From UBA10449 sp005883585 (GTDB taxonomy: Bacteria > Chloroflexota > Dormibacteria > Dormibacterales > Dormibacteraceae): a DNA stretch of 64,000 bases. Below are positions 42,517 through 50,891 of the stretch, in pieces. Positions within the stretch are counted from its first letter, which is position 1; the number at the start of each line of letters is the position of its first letter. The position numbers and the translations under genes were made by a program. The stretch lies in NCBI GenBank assembly GCA_005883585.1, contig VBFD01000125.1:1-64000 (forward strand). The letters are read 5' to 3'. The notes beneath the pieces are model-generated. The model ran no database searches. It was not told the origin of the DNA and was given only the letters and a program-made list of their open reading frames with translations.

Positions 42517-42531
42517 GATCCAAGAGAGGTC
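42517..42531 (+). promoter_or_regulatory. pyrR box: PyrR-binding RNA motif upstream of pyrB
   Basis: GATCCAAGAGAGGTC matches the known PyrR-binding consensus ARUCCNGNGAGGYU except for one extra A. The flanking CCGA and TCGG can pair to make the stem of the terminal loop. The ribosome site AAGGAGG (42535-42541) follows after 3 nt, so PyrR bound with UMP could block translation, as described for mycobacteria. PyrR itself is encoded by the second gene of the operon. Confidence 0.65.
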
Positions 42532-42548
42532 GGGAAGGAGGATTTTTC

Positions 42549-43475
42549 ATGGCGATCGGAAGTCGCCTTCAGCACGTGATCGAGAGCCAGCAGTTCTCGA
42601 GGCCTCTCCTCGAAGAGCTCCTGGATCGAGCCGATGACATCAAGAGCCAGCCTCATCATTTCTCGGGGCGCCTCAACGGCCGGGTGATGGCGGCGCTGTT
42701 CTATGAACCGTCGACCCGTACACGCCTCTCGTTCGAGGCCGCGATGCTCCGGCTCGGCGGTGACACGATGGGCACCGACAACGCGCGCGAGTTCTCGTCC
42801 GCGGCCAAGGGCGAGACGCTCGAGGACACGATCCGCATCGTCAGCGGATACGCCGACGTCATCGTCCTGCGACACAACGAGCAAGGCGCGGCCCGGCGAG
42901 CGGCGGCGGTGAGCCTGGTGCCGGTCATCAACGCCGGCGATGGGCCAGGCCAGCATCCGACACAGGCTCTGCTCGACCTCTACACGATCCGAGACGAGCT
43001 TGGACACATCGACGGCATCCGCATCGCCATGGTGGGAGACCTCGCCAACGGGCGCACGGTCCGCTCGCTGACCTACCTGCTGAGCAAGTTCCGCGACATC
43101 CGCATCTGCTTCGTCGCGCCCCCGCAGGTGGCGATGAGGGAGGACATCAAAGAGCACCTCGATGAGCACCACGTGCCGTGGGTCGAAACCCAGGACCTCG
43201 ATCAGGTCCTGCCGCAGGTGGACGTCATCTATCAGACCCGCATCCAGAAGGAAAGGTTCAGCGACGAGGCCTCCTACCTCGCGCTCAAGGGCGTCTATCG
43301 CATCGACGCGTCGACGCTTGCCCAGATGAAGAAGGAGGCGATCGTGATGCACCCGCTGCCCAGGGTCGACGAGATCGCACCCGAGGTCGACGCCGACCCG
43401 CGTGCGGCCTACTTCCGCCAGGCCCGCAACGGTTTGTACATCCGCATGGCACTCCTCGACAAGTTGCTGGCATGA
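42549..43475 (+). CDS. pyrB: Aspartate carbamoyltransferase, catalytic chain
   Basis: A 308-residue enzyme condensing carbamoyl phosphate and aspartate. The carbamoyl-phosphate loop YEPSTRTRLSFEAAMLRLGG, the SAAKGETLEDT loop and GDGPGQHPTQALLDLYTI are intact. The aspartate loop reads YQTRIQKERF, and MHPLPRVDEIAPEVD completes the site. No regulatory pyrI is present. It has the strongest ribosome site in the window (AAGGAGG, 7 nt before the ATG). It is first in the pyrimidine operon, and its stop overlaps the pyrR ATG. Confidence 0.96.
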   Translation: MAIGSRLQHVIESQQFSRPLLEELLDRADDIKSQPHHFSGRLNGRVMAALFYEPSTRTRLSFEAAMLRLGGDTMGTDNAREFSSAAKGETLEDTIRIVSGYADVIVLRHNEQGAARRAAAVSLVPVINAGDGPGQHPTQALLDLYTIRDELGHIDGIRIAMVGDLANGRTVRSLTYLLSKFRDIRICFVAPPQVAMREDIKEHLDEHHVPWVETQDLDQVLPQVDVIYQTRIQKERFSDEASYLALKGVYRIDASTLAQMKKEAIVMHPLPRVDEIAPEVDADPRAAYFRQARNGLYIRMALLDKLLA

Positions 43476-44020
43476 GCGCAATACAGCAGGGACGGCTCAA
43501 GGCCACGGTGATGGACGCCGAGCAGATCCGGCGTTCGCTTTCGCGCATCGCGCACGAGATCCTCGAGCGGAACCGTGGCGCCGGCGACCTGGTGCTGGTC
43601 GGCGTCATGGCCAAGGGAGATCATCTCGCCCGCCGGCTTGCGGACAGCCTGATGGAGCTCGAGCGGGCGCCGGTGGCGGTAGGCGCGCTCGACATCAGCA
43701 AGCACCGCGACGACCGCCATCTGCGTGTACCCGCGCACAGCGGCCCGTCCGACGTGCCCGACATCGACGGCAAGGTGGTCGTCCTGGTGGATGACGTCAT
43801 CCACCACGGACGGACCGCGCGCGCGGCGATGGATGCGCTGATGGACTTCGGACGACCGAGGGCGATCCAGCTGGCGGTTCTTGTGGACCGGGGCCATCGC
43901 GAGCTTCCGATACGGCCCGACTACGTCGGCAAGAACGTCCCCACGTCGGACACGGAACGGATCGAGGTGCTCGTCGCCGAGGAGGACGGCATCGACCAGG
44001 CGGTGATCGTTGCCATCTAA
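43472..44020 (+). CDS. pyrR: Bifunctional pyr operon regulator / uracil phosphoribosyltransferase
   Basis: A 182-residue PyrR. The PRPP-binding loop is VVVLVDDVIHHGRTARAAMD, and the RNA-binding/nucleotide face contains GALDISKHRDD. LAVLVDRGHRELPIRPDYVG and KNVPTSDTERIEVL are the C-terminal family blocks. It senses UMP/UTP versus PRPP and binds pyr leader RNA; a matching motif stands before pyrB. It starts with an ATGA overlap on pyrB, and 11 bp of its end overlap the carAB TTG start. Confidence 0.94.
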   Translation: MSAIQQGRLKATVMDAEQIRRSLSRIAHEILERNRGAGDLVLVGVMAKGDHLARRLADSLMELERAPVAVGALDISKHRDDRHLRVPAHSGPSDVPDIDGKVVVLVDDVIHHGRTARAAMDALMDFGRPRAIQLAVLVDRGHRELPIRPDYVGKNVPTSDTERIEVLVAEEDGIDQAVIVAI

Positions 44021-47000
44021 GAATCGCCACGCCGCGCTGGTCCTCGAAGACGGTCGAGCCTTCGTGGGCGAGGCGCTGGGCTTCGACGGTCTCGGCGAGG
44101 GTGAGGTCGTCTTCAACACGGCCATGACCGGCTACCAGGAGGTCCTGACCGATCCTTCTTACGCCGGGCAGATGGTGTGCATGACATACCCGCTGCAAGG
44201 CAATTACGGAGTCCGCGACGCCGATGCGGAATCGGCGCGCCCGTGGGCGCGTGCGCTCATCGTGCGCTGGGCGTGCCCGACGCCAAGCCACCACTCCAGC
44301 GAGGCGTCGCTGGATGAATACCTACGGCGATGGCGCGTACCCGCGATCACCGACATCGACACGCGCGCCCTGACCCGGCACATACGCAAGCACGGAGCGC
44401 TCCGCGCCGTCCTCACGCATGAGGAGTCGCGTCCGGATGCACAGCGCCTGGACGGCCTGGCCGCGGCAGCGCGTCGAGTGACCCCGCTTTCCGAGCAGGA
44501 CCTGGTCGCGGAGACGTCGCGCACCACGACCGAAGAGTGGCTCGATCCCCTCCCGCCCGAGCTTCGCCCGTCGCACACGGCGGACGGAACAGGCCTGACG
44601 ATCGCGGTCGTCGACTACGGCGTCAAGCTGAACATCCTCCGCTCGCTGCGGGAGCGCGGATGCCGCGTGATCGTGCTTCCACACACCGCGACCTGGTCGG
44701 ACGTTGCCTCTGCCGGTGTCGACGGCCTGGTGCTCTCGAACGGGCCCGGTGACCCGGCGGTTCTCGAGGGGCCGGTCGAGCTGGCGCGCCAGGCGCTCGG
44801 GCGCATCCCGATGTTCGGAATCTGTCTGGGCCACCAGGTCATGGGCCGCGCCGCCGGGGCCAGCACGTCGCGCCTGCCTTACGGCCATCACGGCGCCAAC
44901 CACCCGGTCAAAGACGTGGAAACCGGTCGGGTGCACATCACCAGCCAGAACCACGAGTTCCAGGTCGACGCGTCCTCGCTGCCTCCCGGTGACTTCTTCG
45001 TCTCACAGCGGAACCTGAACGACGGGTCGGTCGAAGGCCTCGGCCACCGCGCGCTGCCGGCCTTCAGCGTCCAGTACCACCCGGAGGGCTGCCCGGGGCC
45101 GCAGGACAACCAGCACCTCTACGACCGGTTTGTCGAGATGACCCGCGAGCGACGGCCAGTGATGAAAGCGGTCGGCGGGGCATCGCAACCGGAACGGCCG
45201 AAGAAAGTTCTCATCCTCGGCTCGGGACCAATCGTCATCGGCCAGGCCGCGGAGTTCGACTACGCCGGCACCCAGGCGTGCAAGGCGTTGCGTGAGGAAG
45301 GCATCACGACCGTGCTCGTCAACTCCAACCCGGCCACGATCATGACCGACGAGGAGGTGGCCGACCGCGTCTACCTCGAGCCGCTTACCGTCGAGGCGGT
45401 CGAGCGGGTGATCGCGCGCGAAAAGCCGGACGCACTGCTGCCCACGCTCGGAGGCCAGACAGGCCTCAACCTCGCGACCGAGCTCGCCAACGCCGGCGTG
45501 CTCGAGCGGCACCACGTTCGCCTCCTCGGCGCCGGCATCGAAACCATCCGCAAGGCCGAGGACCGCCAGGCATTCAAAGAGATGCTCGAGAAGATCGGAG
45601 AACCGGTTCCGCTATCGCGCGTTTGCGGTTCGATCGATGAGGTGATCGGGTTCGTGGCCGAGAACGGCCTGCCGGTCGTAATCAGGCCTGCTTACACGCT
45701 GGGCGGGACCGGAGGCGGTTTCGTGACCAACGACGCGGATTTGAAAACCATCGCGCAGCGCGGACTTGAAGCGTCCCCTATTCACCAGGTGCTCATCGAG
45801 CGCTCCCTGTGGGGCTGGAAAGAGATCGAGTATGAGGTCATGCGCGATGCAGCCGATACGTGCATCACGGTCTGCAACATGGAGAACCTCGACCCGATGG
45901 GCGTCCACACGGGCGACTCGATCGTGGTCGCGCCGGCGCAGACCCTCACCGATCGAGACCACCAGATGCTCCGCTCATCTGCGATCCGCATCATCCGGGC
46001 GCTCGGGATCGAGGGCGGATGCAACGTGCAGTTCGCGCTGGATCCGACCAGCTCGACCTACTACGTGATCGAGGTCAATCCGCGTGTGAGCCGGTCGTCG
46101 GCGCTTGCATCGAAGGCGACCGGCTATCCGATCGCGCGGGTCGCGGCGAAGGTGGCGGTCGGAAGGCGGCTCGAGGAGATCCGGAACGAGATCACCGGGC
46201 GCACGTTCGCCGCGTTCGAGCCGGCGCTCGACTACTGCGTGGTGAAGATCCCGCGATGGCCGTACGACAAGTTCCCGGCCGGCGACCGGCGCCTGGGCAC
46301 CCAGATGGCTTCGACCGGCGAGGTCATGGCGATCGAGCGGACCTTCGAAGCCGCGCTGGTCAAGGCAATGCGCTCGCTCGAGCAGCAGCCACCGGCAGCC
46401 GCGGACCTGGAGCGCCCCCAGCTCATCGACGAGCCAAACGACCGGCGTCTCTTCGCTCTGCTCCACGCGCTTCGGAACGGAGCCGAACCCACTGAGCTCG
46501 CCAGGCGCAGCGGAATCGATCGCTGGTTCATCGACCGGCTCGCGACGATCGCGCGGCTTGAGAAAGAGGGCGACGTGCGCGAGCTTCGCCGAGCCGGCTT
46601 CTCCGACGCGATGATCGCTGGCCTGAGAGGCGACACCGTGGAGAAAGCGGCGCCCACCTACAAGCTGGTCGATACCTGCGCGGCGGAGTTCGAGGCCGCG
46701 ACTCCTTACTACTACTCCTGCTGGGAAGAGGAGACGGAGAGCGAACCGGTCGACGCCCGCTCCGCGCTCGTCGTCGGCTCGGGTCCGATCCGCATCGGTC
46801 AAGGCATCGAGTTCGACTACTGCTCGGTCCACGCTGCGTGGTCGCTGCGCGAAGCCGGAGTTCGCGCCGTGCTCGTCAACTCGAACCCCGAGACGGTGTC
46901 CACCGACTTCGACACCTCGGATCGACTGTACTTCGACCCGCTGGACATCGATGGCGCGGCGCACGTTGCCGAAGCCGAGCACGTCGCCGGTGCATTGGTC

Positions 47001-48338
47001 CAGTTCGGAGGCCAGACCGCAATCAACCTGGCCGAGCCGCTCGCGCAGCGTGGCGTTCCGGTGATGGGCTCCGCGGTCGAGGCCATCGATCTCGCCGAGG
47101 ACCGCCGCGCCTTTGCGGCTGCACTCGATGCGATCGGGATCCCGCAGCCGGTGGGCGGGACGACCACGACGGTCGAGGAGGCGGTCCTCATCGCCGAGCG
47201 CGCGGGCTACCCGGTCCTGGTGCGCCCCTCGTACGTCCTCGGCGGCCGCGCGATGGAGATAGTTCACGACCGCCGCGAGCTGCAGCGCTACATGGTGTGG
47301 GCGATCAACGCGATGCCTCGCGGTACGGTTCTTGTCGACAAATACCTCCAGGGGGACGAGGTCGAGGTCGACGCGGTCACCGACGGCGACACGGTGGTGA
47401 TCCCGGGTGTCATGAAGCACGTCGAGCGGGCGGGCGTGCACTCGGGTGACTCGTATGCGGTGTATCCAGCACCCGGCCTCGAAGAGTCCGAGCTCGACGA
47501 CATCGTCGATTACACGGTCCGCATCGCCCGCCACCTGCGACTGCGCGGCCTGGTCAACGTGCAGTACGTCGTCCATCGAGGCAAGGTGCACGTGCTCGAG
47601 GTGAACCCGCGCGCGTCGAGAACCGTGCCATTCCTATCGAAGGTCACCGGCGTGCCGATGGTCCAGATGGCGACAAGGGTAATGCTCGGTGAGAAGCTGT
47701 CGGCCATTGGCTGGAGCACAGGGCTGGTGCCGGCGCGCGCTCTCGTTGCCGTCAAAGCCCCGGTCTTTTCCATGAACAAGCTGCCGGCGGTCGATTCGTA
47801 CCTCGGGCCGGAGATGAAATCGACTGGCGAGGCGATCGGGATCGATCGCACGCTCGCGGCCGCGATGCGCAAAGCCTTTGCCGCCTCCGGGGTTCACATC
47901 CGCCCAGGCGGAGCCGCGCTGCTCACGATCGCGGACGCGGACAAGCCCGAGATCTTTCCGATCGTTTCGCGCCTCGTGCAGATGGGATGCACGTTGGTGG
48001 CCACAGAGGGGACCGCGCGGGCGCTGCAGGCGGCCGGCTTTTCGCCGCGGGTCGTGGCCAAGATCGGCGAAGAGGGTCCGACCGTGCTCGACGCGATCAC
48101 GAGTGGCCAGGTCGACCTCGTCATCAACACCATGTCGAACATCTACACCGACGGCGGTGACGCAGGCGGGCCGGTCTTCAAAGATGGTTTCGAGATCCGG
48201 CGCGCCGCCGTCGAGCGGCGCATCCCGTGCCTGACTTCGCTGGACACCGCCGCCGCGCTGGTCGAATCGGCCGCGACAGCACCAGACGAGATGGAAGTGC
48301 GCACGATCGAGGAGTGGAGGGCCGGTGTTCCTGCTTGA
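44010..48338 (+). CDS. carAB: Carbamoyl-phosphate synthase, CarA-CarB fusion in one polypeptide
   Basis: A 1442-residue protein. Residues 1-375 are a complete CarA: the N-terminal small domain, then a glutaminase with nucleophile Cys272 (GICLGHQ) and His357/Glu359 (YHPEG). After a linker of about 20 residues, CarB starts near 398 (KKVLILGSGPIVIGQAAEFD). It has two ATP-grasp halves (PAYTLGGTGGGF; VRPSYVLGGRAMEIV), an oligomerisation domain between them and an MGS-like allosteric domain from about 1310. No frameshift or stop interrupts it. Bacteria normally make two subunits; one chain is the eukaryotic arrangement. The start is TTG within the pyrR end. Confidence 0.95.
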   Translation: MPSKNRHAALVLEDGRAFVGEALGFDGLGEGEVVFNTAMTGYQEVLTDPSYAGQMVCMTYPLQGNYGVRDADAESARPWARALIVRWACPTPSHHSSEASLDEYLRRWRVPAITDIDTRALTRHIRKHGALRAVLTHEESRPDAQRLDGLAAAARRVTPLSEQDLVAETSRTTTEEWLDPLPPELRPSHTADGTGLTIAVVDYGVKLNILRSLRERGCRVIVLPHTATWSDVASAGVDGLVLSNGPGDPAVLEGPVELARQALGRIPMFGICLGHQVMGRAAGASTSRLPYGHHGANHPVKDVETGRVHITSQNHEFQVDASSLPPGDFFVSQRNLNDGSVEGLGHRALPAFSVQYHPEGCPGPQDNQHLYDRFVEMTRERRPVMKAVGGASQPERPKKVLILGSGPIVIGQAAEFDYAGTQACKALREEGITTVLVNSNPATIMTDEEVADRVYLEPLTVEAVERVIAREKPDALLPTLGGQTGLNLATELANAGVLERHHVRLLGAGIETIRKAEDRQAFKEMLEKIGEPVPLSRVCGSIDEVIGFVAENGLPVVIRPAYTLGGTGGGFVTNDADLKTIAQRGLEASPIHQVLIERSLWGWKEIEYEVMRDAADTCITVCNMENLDPMGVHTGDSIVVAPAQTLTDRDHQMLRSSAIRIIRALGIEGGCNVQFALDPTSSTYYVIEVNPRVSRSSALASKATGYPIARVAAKVAVGRRLEEIRNEITGRTFAAFEPALDYCVVKIPRWPYDKFPAGDRRLGTQMASTGEVMAIERTFEAALVKAMRSLEQQPPAAADLERPQLIDEPNDRRLFALLHALRNGAEPTELARRSGIDRWFIDRLATIARLEKEGDVRELRRAGFSDAMIAGLRGDTVEKAAPTYKLVDTCAAEFEAATPYYYSCWEEETESEPVDARSALVVGSGPIRIGQGIEFDYCSVHAAWSLREAGVRAVLVNSNPETVSTDFDTSDRLYFDPLDIDGAAHVAEAEHVAGALVQFGGQTAINLAEPLAQRGVPVMGSAVEAIDLAEDRRAFAAALDAIGIPQPVGGTTTTVEEAVLIAERAGYPVLVRPSYVLGGRAMEIVHDRRELQRYMVWAINAMPRGTVLVDKYLQGDEVEVDAVTDGDTVVIPGVMKHVERAGVHSGDSYAVYPAPGLEESELDDIVDYTVRIARHLRLRGLVNVQYVVHRGKVHVLEVNPRASRTVPFLSKVTGVPMVQMATRVMLGEKLSAIGWSTGLVPARALVAVKAPVFSMNKLPAVDSYLGPEMKSTGEAIGIDRTLAAAMRKAFAASGVHIRPGGAALLTIADADKPEIFPIVSRLVQMGCTLVATEGTARALQAAGFSPRVVAKIGEEGPTVLDAITSGQVDLVINTMSNIYTDGGDAGGPVFKDGFEIRRAAVERRIPCLTSLDTAAALVESAATAPDEMEVRTIEEWRAGVPA

Positions 48339-49083
48339 TTCGCGGCTCGTCGCGCGCCGCGAGGTCGCGCGCGGGATGTTCGTGATCACCATGGACGCGC
48401 CGCAGATCGCCCACCTGGTTCGCGCCGGCCAGTTCGTCAACCTCGGCTGGGCGGGTGGGCCCCTGCTGCGGCGCCCGTTCTCGGTCTACAAGATCGATGG
48501 CGACCGAATCGAGGTGATCCTCAAAGCAGTCGGCACTGGCACCGCGCAGCTTCTGCAGATGAAGGCGGGTGAAACGATCAGCTGCCTTGGCCCTCTCGGG
48601 CACGGCTTCGACCTGGCGCCGGGCCCGCGTTCGGTGGCGTTGGTGAGCGGGGGTCTGGGCGTCGCTCCGATGGCGCTGGCGGCTCGCGACGCGCGGGCGG
48701 CGGGGATGCAGGTCACGTGGGTGCATGGTGCACGCACCGCCGACGAGCTTTGCTCGGAAGCTGACGGCGACGAGGTCATCTGGGCCACGGACGATGGCTC
48801 GCGTGGCTTTGCGGGCACCGCGGTCGCGGCCGTGCCCGACGTGGACCTGGTCCTGGCGTGCGGCCCCAACCGGATGCTCGCTGTCGCCGCATCGCGGTGG
48901 CCCGACGCCCAGGTCGCGGTCGAGACATACATGGGCTGCGGCACGGGCGTCTGCCTTGGCTGCGCGGTGCCCCTCGTGCGCGGCGGGTACGACCGGGCCT
49001 GCAAGGACGGACCTGTCTACCGCGCGGCGGACATCGAGTGGGCGATGCTGCCGTCGCACCTCCCGTACGCCCTGACAGCATGA
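48325..49083 (+). CDS. pyrK: Dihydroorotate dehydrogenase electron-transfer subunit
   Basis: A 252-residue ferredoxin-reductase-like protein passing electrons from PyrD to NAD+. FAD-binding RRPFSVYKIDGDRIEVILK, the nucleotide loop VALVSGGLGVAPM and a C-terminal 2Fe-2S cluster (YMGCGTGVCLGCAVPL with a later Cys in RACKDGPVY) are intact. It starts at GTG, overlapping carAB by 14 bp. Its presence makes PyrD the class 1B NAD-dependent type. Confidence 0.92.
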   Translation: MFLLDSRLVARREVARGMFVITMDAPQIAHLVRAGQFVNLGWAGGPLLRRPFSVYKIDGDRIEVILKAVGTGTAQLLQMKAGETISCLGPLGHGFDLAPGPRSVALVSGGLGVAPMALAARDARAAGMQVTWVHGARTADELCSEADGDEVIWATDDGSRGFAGTAVAAVPDVDLVLACGPNRMLAVAASRWPDAQVAVETYMGCGTGVCLGCAVPLVRGGYDRACKDGPVYRAADIEWAMLPSHLPYALTA

Positions 49084-49994
49084 CTCTCGACATGTCAGTC
49101 GAGGTCGGCGGACTCAGGCTGCGTGGACCGGTGCTGGCCGCCTCGGGGACGTTCGGCTATGGCACCGAGGTGCCTCTGCTCGAGCGGCGTGCTCTCGGCG
49201 CGATGGTCTCCAAAGGCATCTTCCTGCGCCCTCGAGCCGGCACGCCACCCCCGCGAATCGCGGAGACGCCTTCCGGGATGCTAAATGCGATCGGTCTACA
49301 GGGCCCCGGCGTCGAAGGGTTGATCCGTGACTACGCCCCGCAGTGGGCGGAGTGGGATTTCCCGGTCTTCGTGAACGTCAACGGCGAGAGCGCTGCCGAG
49401 TACGGCGAGTTGGCGGCGCGGCTGGACGGCGTGCCTGGTGTCGCGGGATTCGAGATCAACATCTCGTGCCCAAACGTCGAGCAGGGCGGCCTGTACTTCG
49501 GAAACGACCCCCGAGCCGCGGCCGCGGTGACCGAGGCGGTTCGAAAACGTACCGACCTCCCGGTGTGGGTGAAGCTCACGCCGATGGTGACCGACATCGC
49601 CGTGATCGCGCGCGCGTGTGAAGCTGCCGGCGCCGACGCGCTGTGCGCCGTCAACACGTTCGTGGGCATGTCGATCGACCTCAACGCGCGGCAGCCGAGG
49701 TTGAGCTTTGGCACCGGCGGCCTATCAGGCCCTGCGATCCGCCCTTTGGCGGTGCACCTCGCGCACCAGGCGGCCCGCGCGGTGATCATCCCTGTGATCG
49801 GGATCGGCGGGATCATGGGCGCCGAAGACGCGCTCGAGTTCCTGGTCGCGGGCTGCGCCGCGGTGCAGGTGGGGACGGCGACGTTCGTCAATCCGGGCGC
49901 CATCGCCGAGGTCCACGACGGCATCGCCGCCTACCTCGCCGAGAACGGCTTCGCATCGCTGGCGGACTTACCGCGCTACTTACCGCGCGATTGA
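49080..49994 (+). CDS. pyrD: Dihydroorotate dehydrogenase, catalytic subunit (class 1B)
   Basis: A 304-residue FMN TIM-barrel enzyme oxidising dihydroorotate. Blocks include ASGTFGYGTE, KGIFLRPRAGTPPPRIAET, GMLNAIGLQGPG, the active-site Cys loop FEINISCPNVEQGG, KLTPMVTDI and PVIGIGGIMGAEDALEF. It is paired with pyrK by an ATGA overlap. It is the last gene of the operon; pyrC, pyrE and pyrF are not in the window. A paired repeat follows its stop. Confidence 0.94.
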   Translation: MTLDMSVEVGGLRLRGPVLAASGTFGYGTEVPLLERRALGAMVSKGIFLRPRAGTPPPRIAETPSGMLNAIGLQGPGVEGLIRDYAPQWAEWDFPVFVNVNGESAAEYGELAARLDGVPGVAGFEINISCPNVEQGGLYFGNDPRAAAAVTEAVRKRTDLPVWVKLTPMVTDIAVIARACEAAGADALCAVNTFVGMSIDLNARQPRLSFGTGGLSGPAIRPLAVHLAHQAARAVIIPVIGIGGIMGAEDALEFLVAGCAAVQVGTATFVNPGAIAEVHDGIAAYLAENGFASLADLPRYLPRD

Positions 49995-50010
49995 AAGGAG
50001 AGACGTCCAC

Positions 50011-50084
50011 ATTTCGCACGCCTTGGTCAAAAAGCGCGAAATTCCTTGACCTGAAACGCGCGTTTGGCGCCAAACGCACACAAA
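50011..50084 (+). repeat. Paired 32-nt palindromic repeat, locus B (42-bp phase)
   Basis: Unit 1 (about 50011-50042) carries CGCACG...AAAAAGCGCGAA, and unit 2 (about 50053-50084) carries CGCGCGTTTGGCGCCAAACG. The CGC anchors are at 50015 and 50057, again 42 bp apart. GGTCAA and TTGACC between the unit cores add an extra inverted repeat. The dimer sits between pyrD and an ABC ATPase gene. Confidence 0.68.
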
Positions 50085-50087
50085 TAA

Positions 50088-50110
50088 CTGAACGATCCGC
50101 CGTTCAGAAT
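50088..50110 (+). promoter_or_regulatory. Hairpin overlapping a -10 before the ABC exporter operon
   Basis: CTGAACG (50088-50094) pairs with CGTTCAG (50101-50107) around ATCCGC. A candidate -10, CAGAAT (50105-50110), overlaps its 3' arm and ends 7 nt before the GTG of the ATPase gene, so the palindrome could be an operator. Confidence 0.4.
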
Positions 50111-50117
50111 CCATAGC

Positions 50118-50891
50118 GTGCTCGAGGTTGATCGGCTCGCCAAGCGGTACGGCGAGGTGCTGGCTCTCCGCGACCTGACGGTGCGGGTGGGCGAAGGCAG
50201 CTGCCTGGTCCTTCTCGGTCGCAACGGCGCCGGCAAGACGACCGCCCTGCGCTGCATGGCCGGCGTGCTGGTGCCGACGTCGGGCTCGGTGAAGGTCGAC
50301 GGCACCGACGCCGCAACCGACCCCGCCGCGGTGCGCGCCAAGGTGGGGTTGATGCCCGAGGTCCCGGGTCTGTACGAGCGCATGTCGGCTCGAACCTACC
50401 TCGATTACTTCGGCGCGATCTACGACCTCGAGCCTGCCCTGCGGCGCAGCCGAATCGAAGACCTGCTCGGAAAGTTCGACCTGCTCGACGCCGCCGATCG
50501 CTGGCTGGGCACGTACTCGAAAGGCATGCGTCAGAAAGTCGCTCTGATCCGCGCCACTCTGCATCGACCACGACTCGTCCTGGCCGACGAGCCGACGTCC
50601 GCGCTCGATCCCGACAGCGCCCGTCGCGCGTGGGATTACTTGAAGGGCCTGCAGAAGGACGGGTGCGCGCTCGTCATATGCACGCACAGCATGGAGGAGG
50701 CCGAGGTCCTGGGGGAGCAGATTGGAATCATGTCGTCGGGTCGCGCGCTGGCGGTCGGCGACATGGCCGAGCTCCGCCGCCGCTCCGGTCTCAAGACGCG
50801 CCGAGAGCTTCGCGAGCTGCCGACGCTGCAAGACATCTACCTCGCGATAGTGGGCAACCACCATGAGCTTGCTGAACCTCGATCGGCATAA
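50118..50891 (+). CDS. ABC transporter ATP-binding protein
   Basis: A 257-residue exporter-type ATPase. Walker A is LLGRNGAGKTTALRCMAG, the Q-loop region VGLMPEVPGLYERMSA, the signature YSKGMRQKVALIRATLH, Walker B VLADEPTSALDPD and the H-loop ICTHSMEEAE. The signature lacks the usual LSGGQ, as in many ABC-2 exporter ATPases. GTG start with a -10 hexamer 7 nt upstream. It overlaps the permease by 29 bp. The substrate is unknown. Confidence 0.88.
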   Translation: MLEVDRLAKRYGEVLALRDLTVRVGEGSCLVLLGRNGAGKTTALRCMAGVLVPTSGSVKVDGTDAATDPAAVRAKVGLMPEVPGLYERMSARTYLDYFGAIYDLEPALRRSRIEDLLGKFDLLDAADRWLGTYSKGMRQKVALIRATLHRPRLVLADEPTSALDPDSARRAWDYLKGLQKDGCALVICTHSMEEAEVLGEQIGIMSSGRALAVGDMAELRRRSGLKTRRELRELPTLQDIYLAIVGNHHELAEPRSA

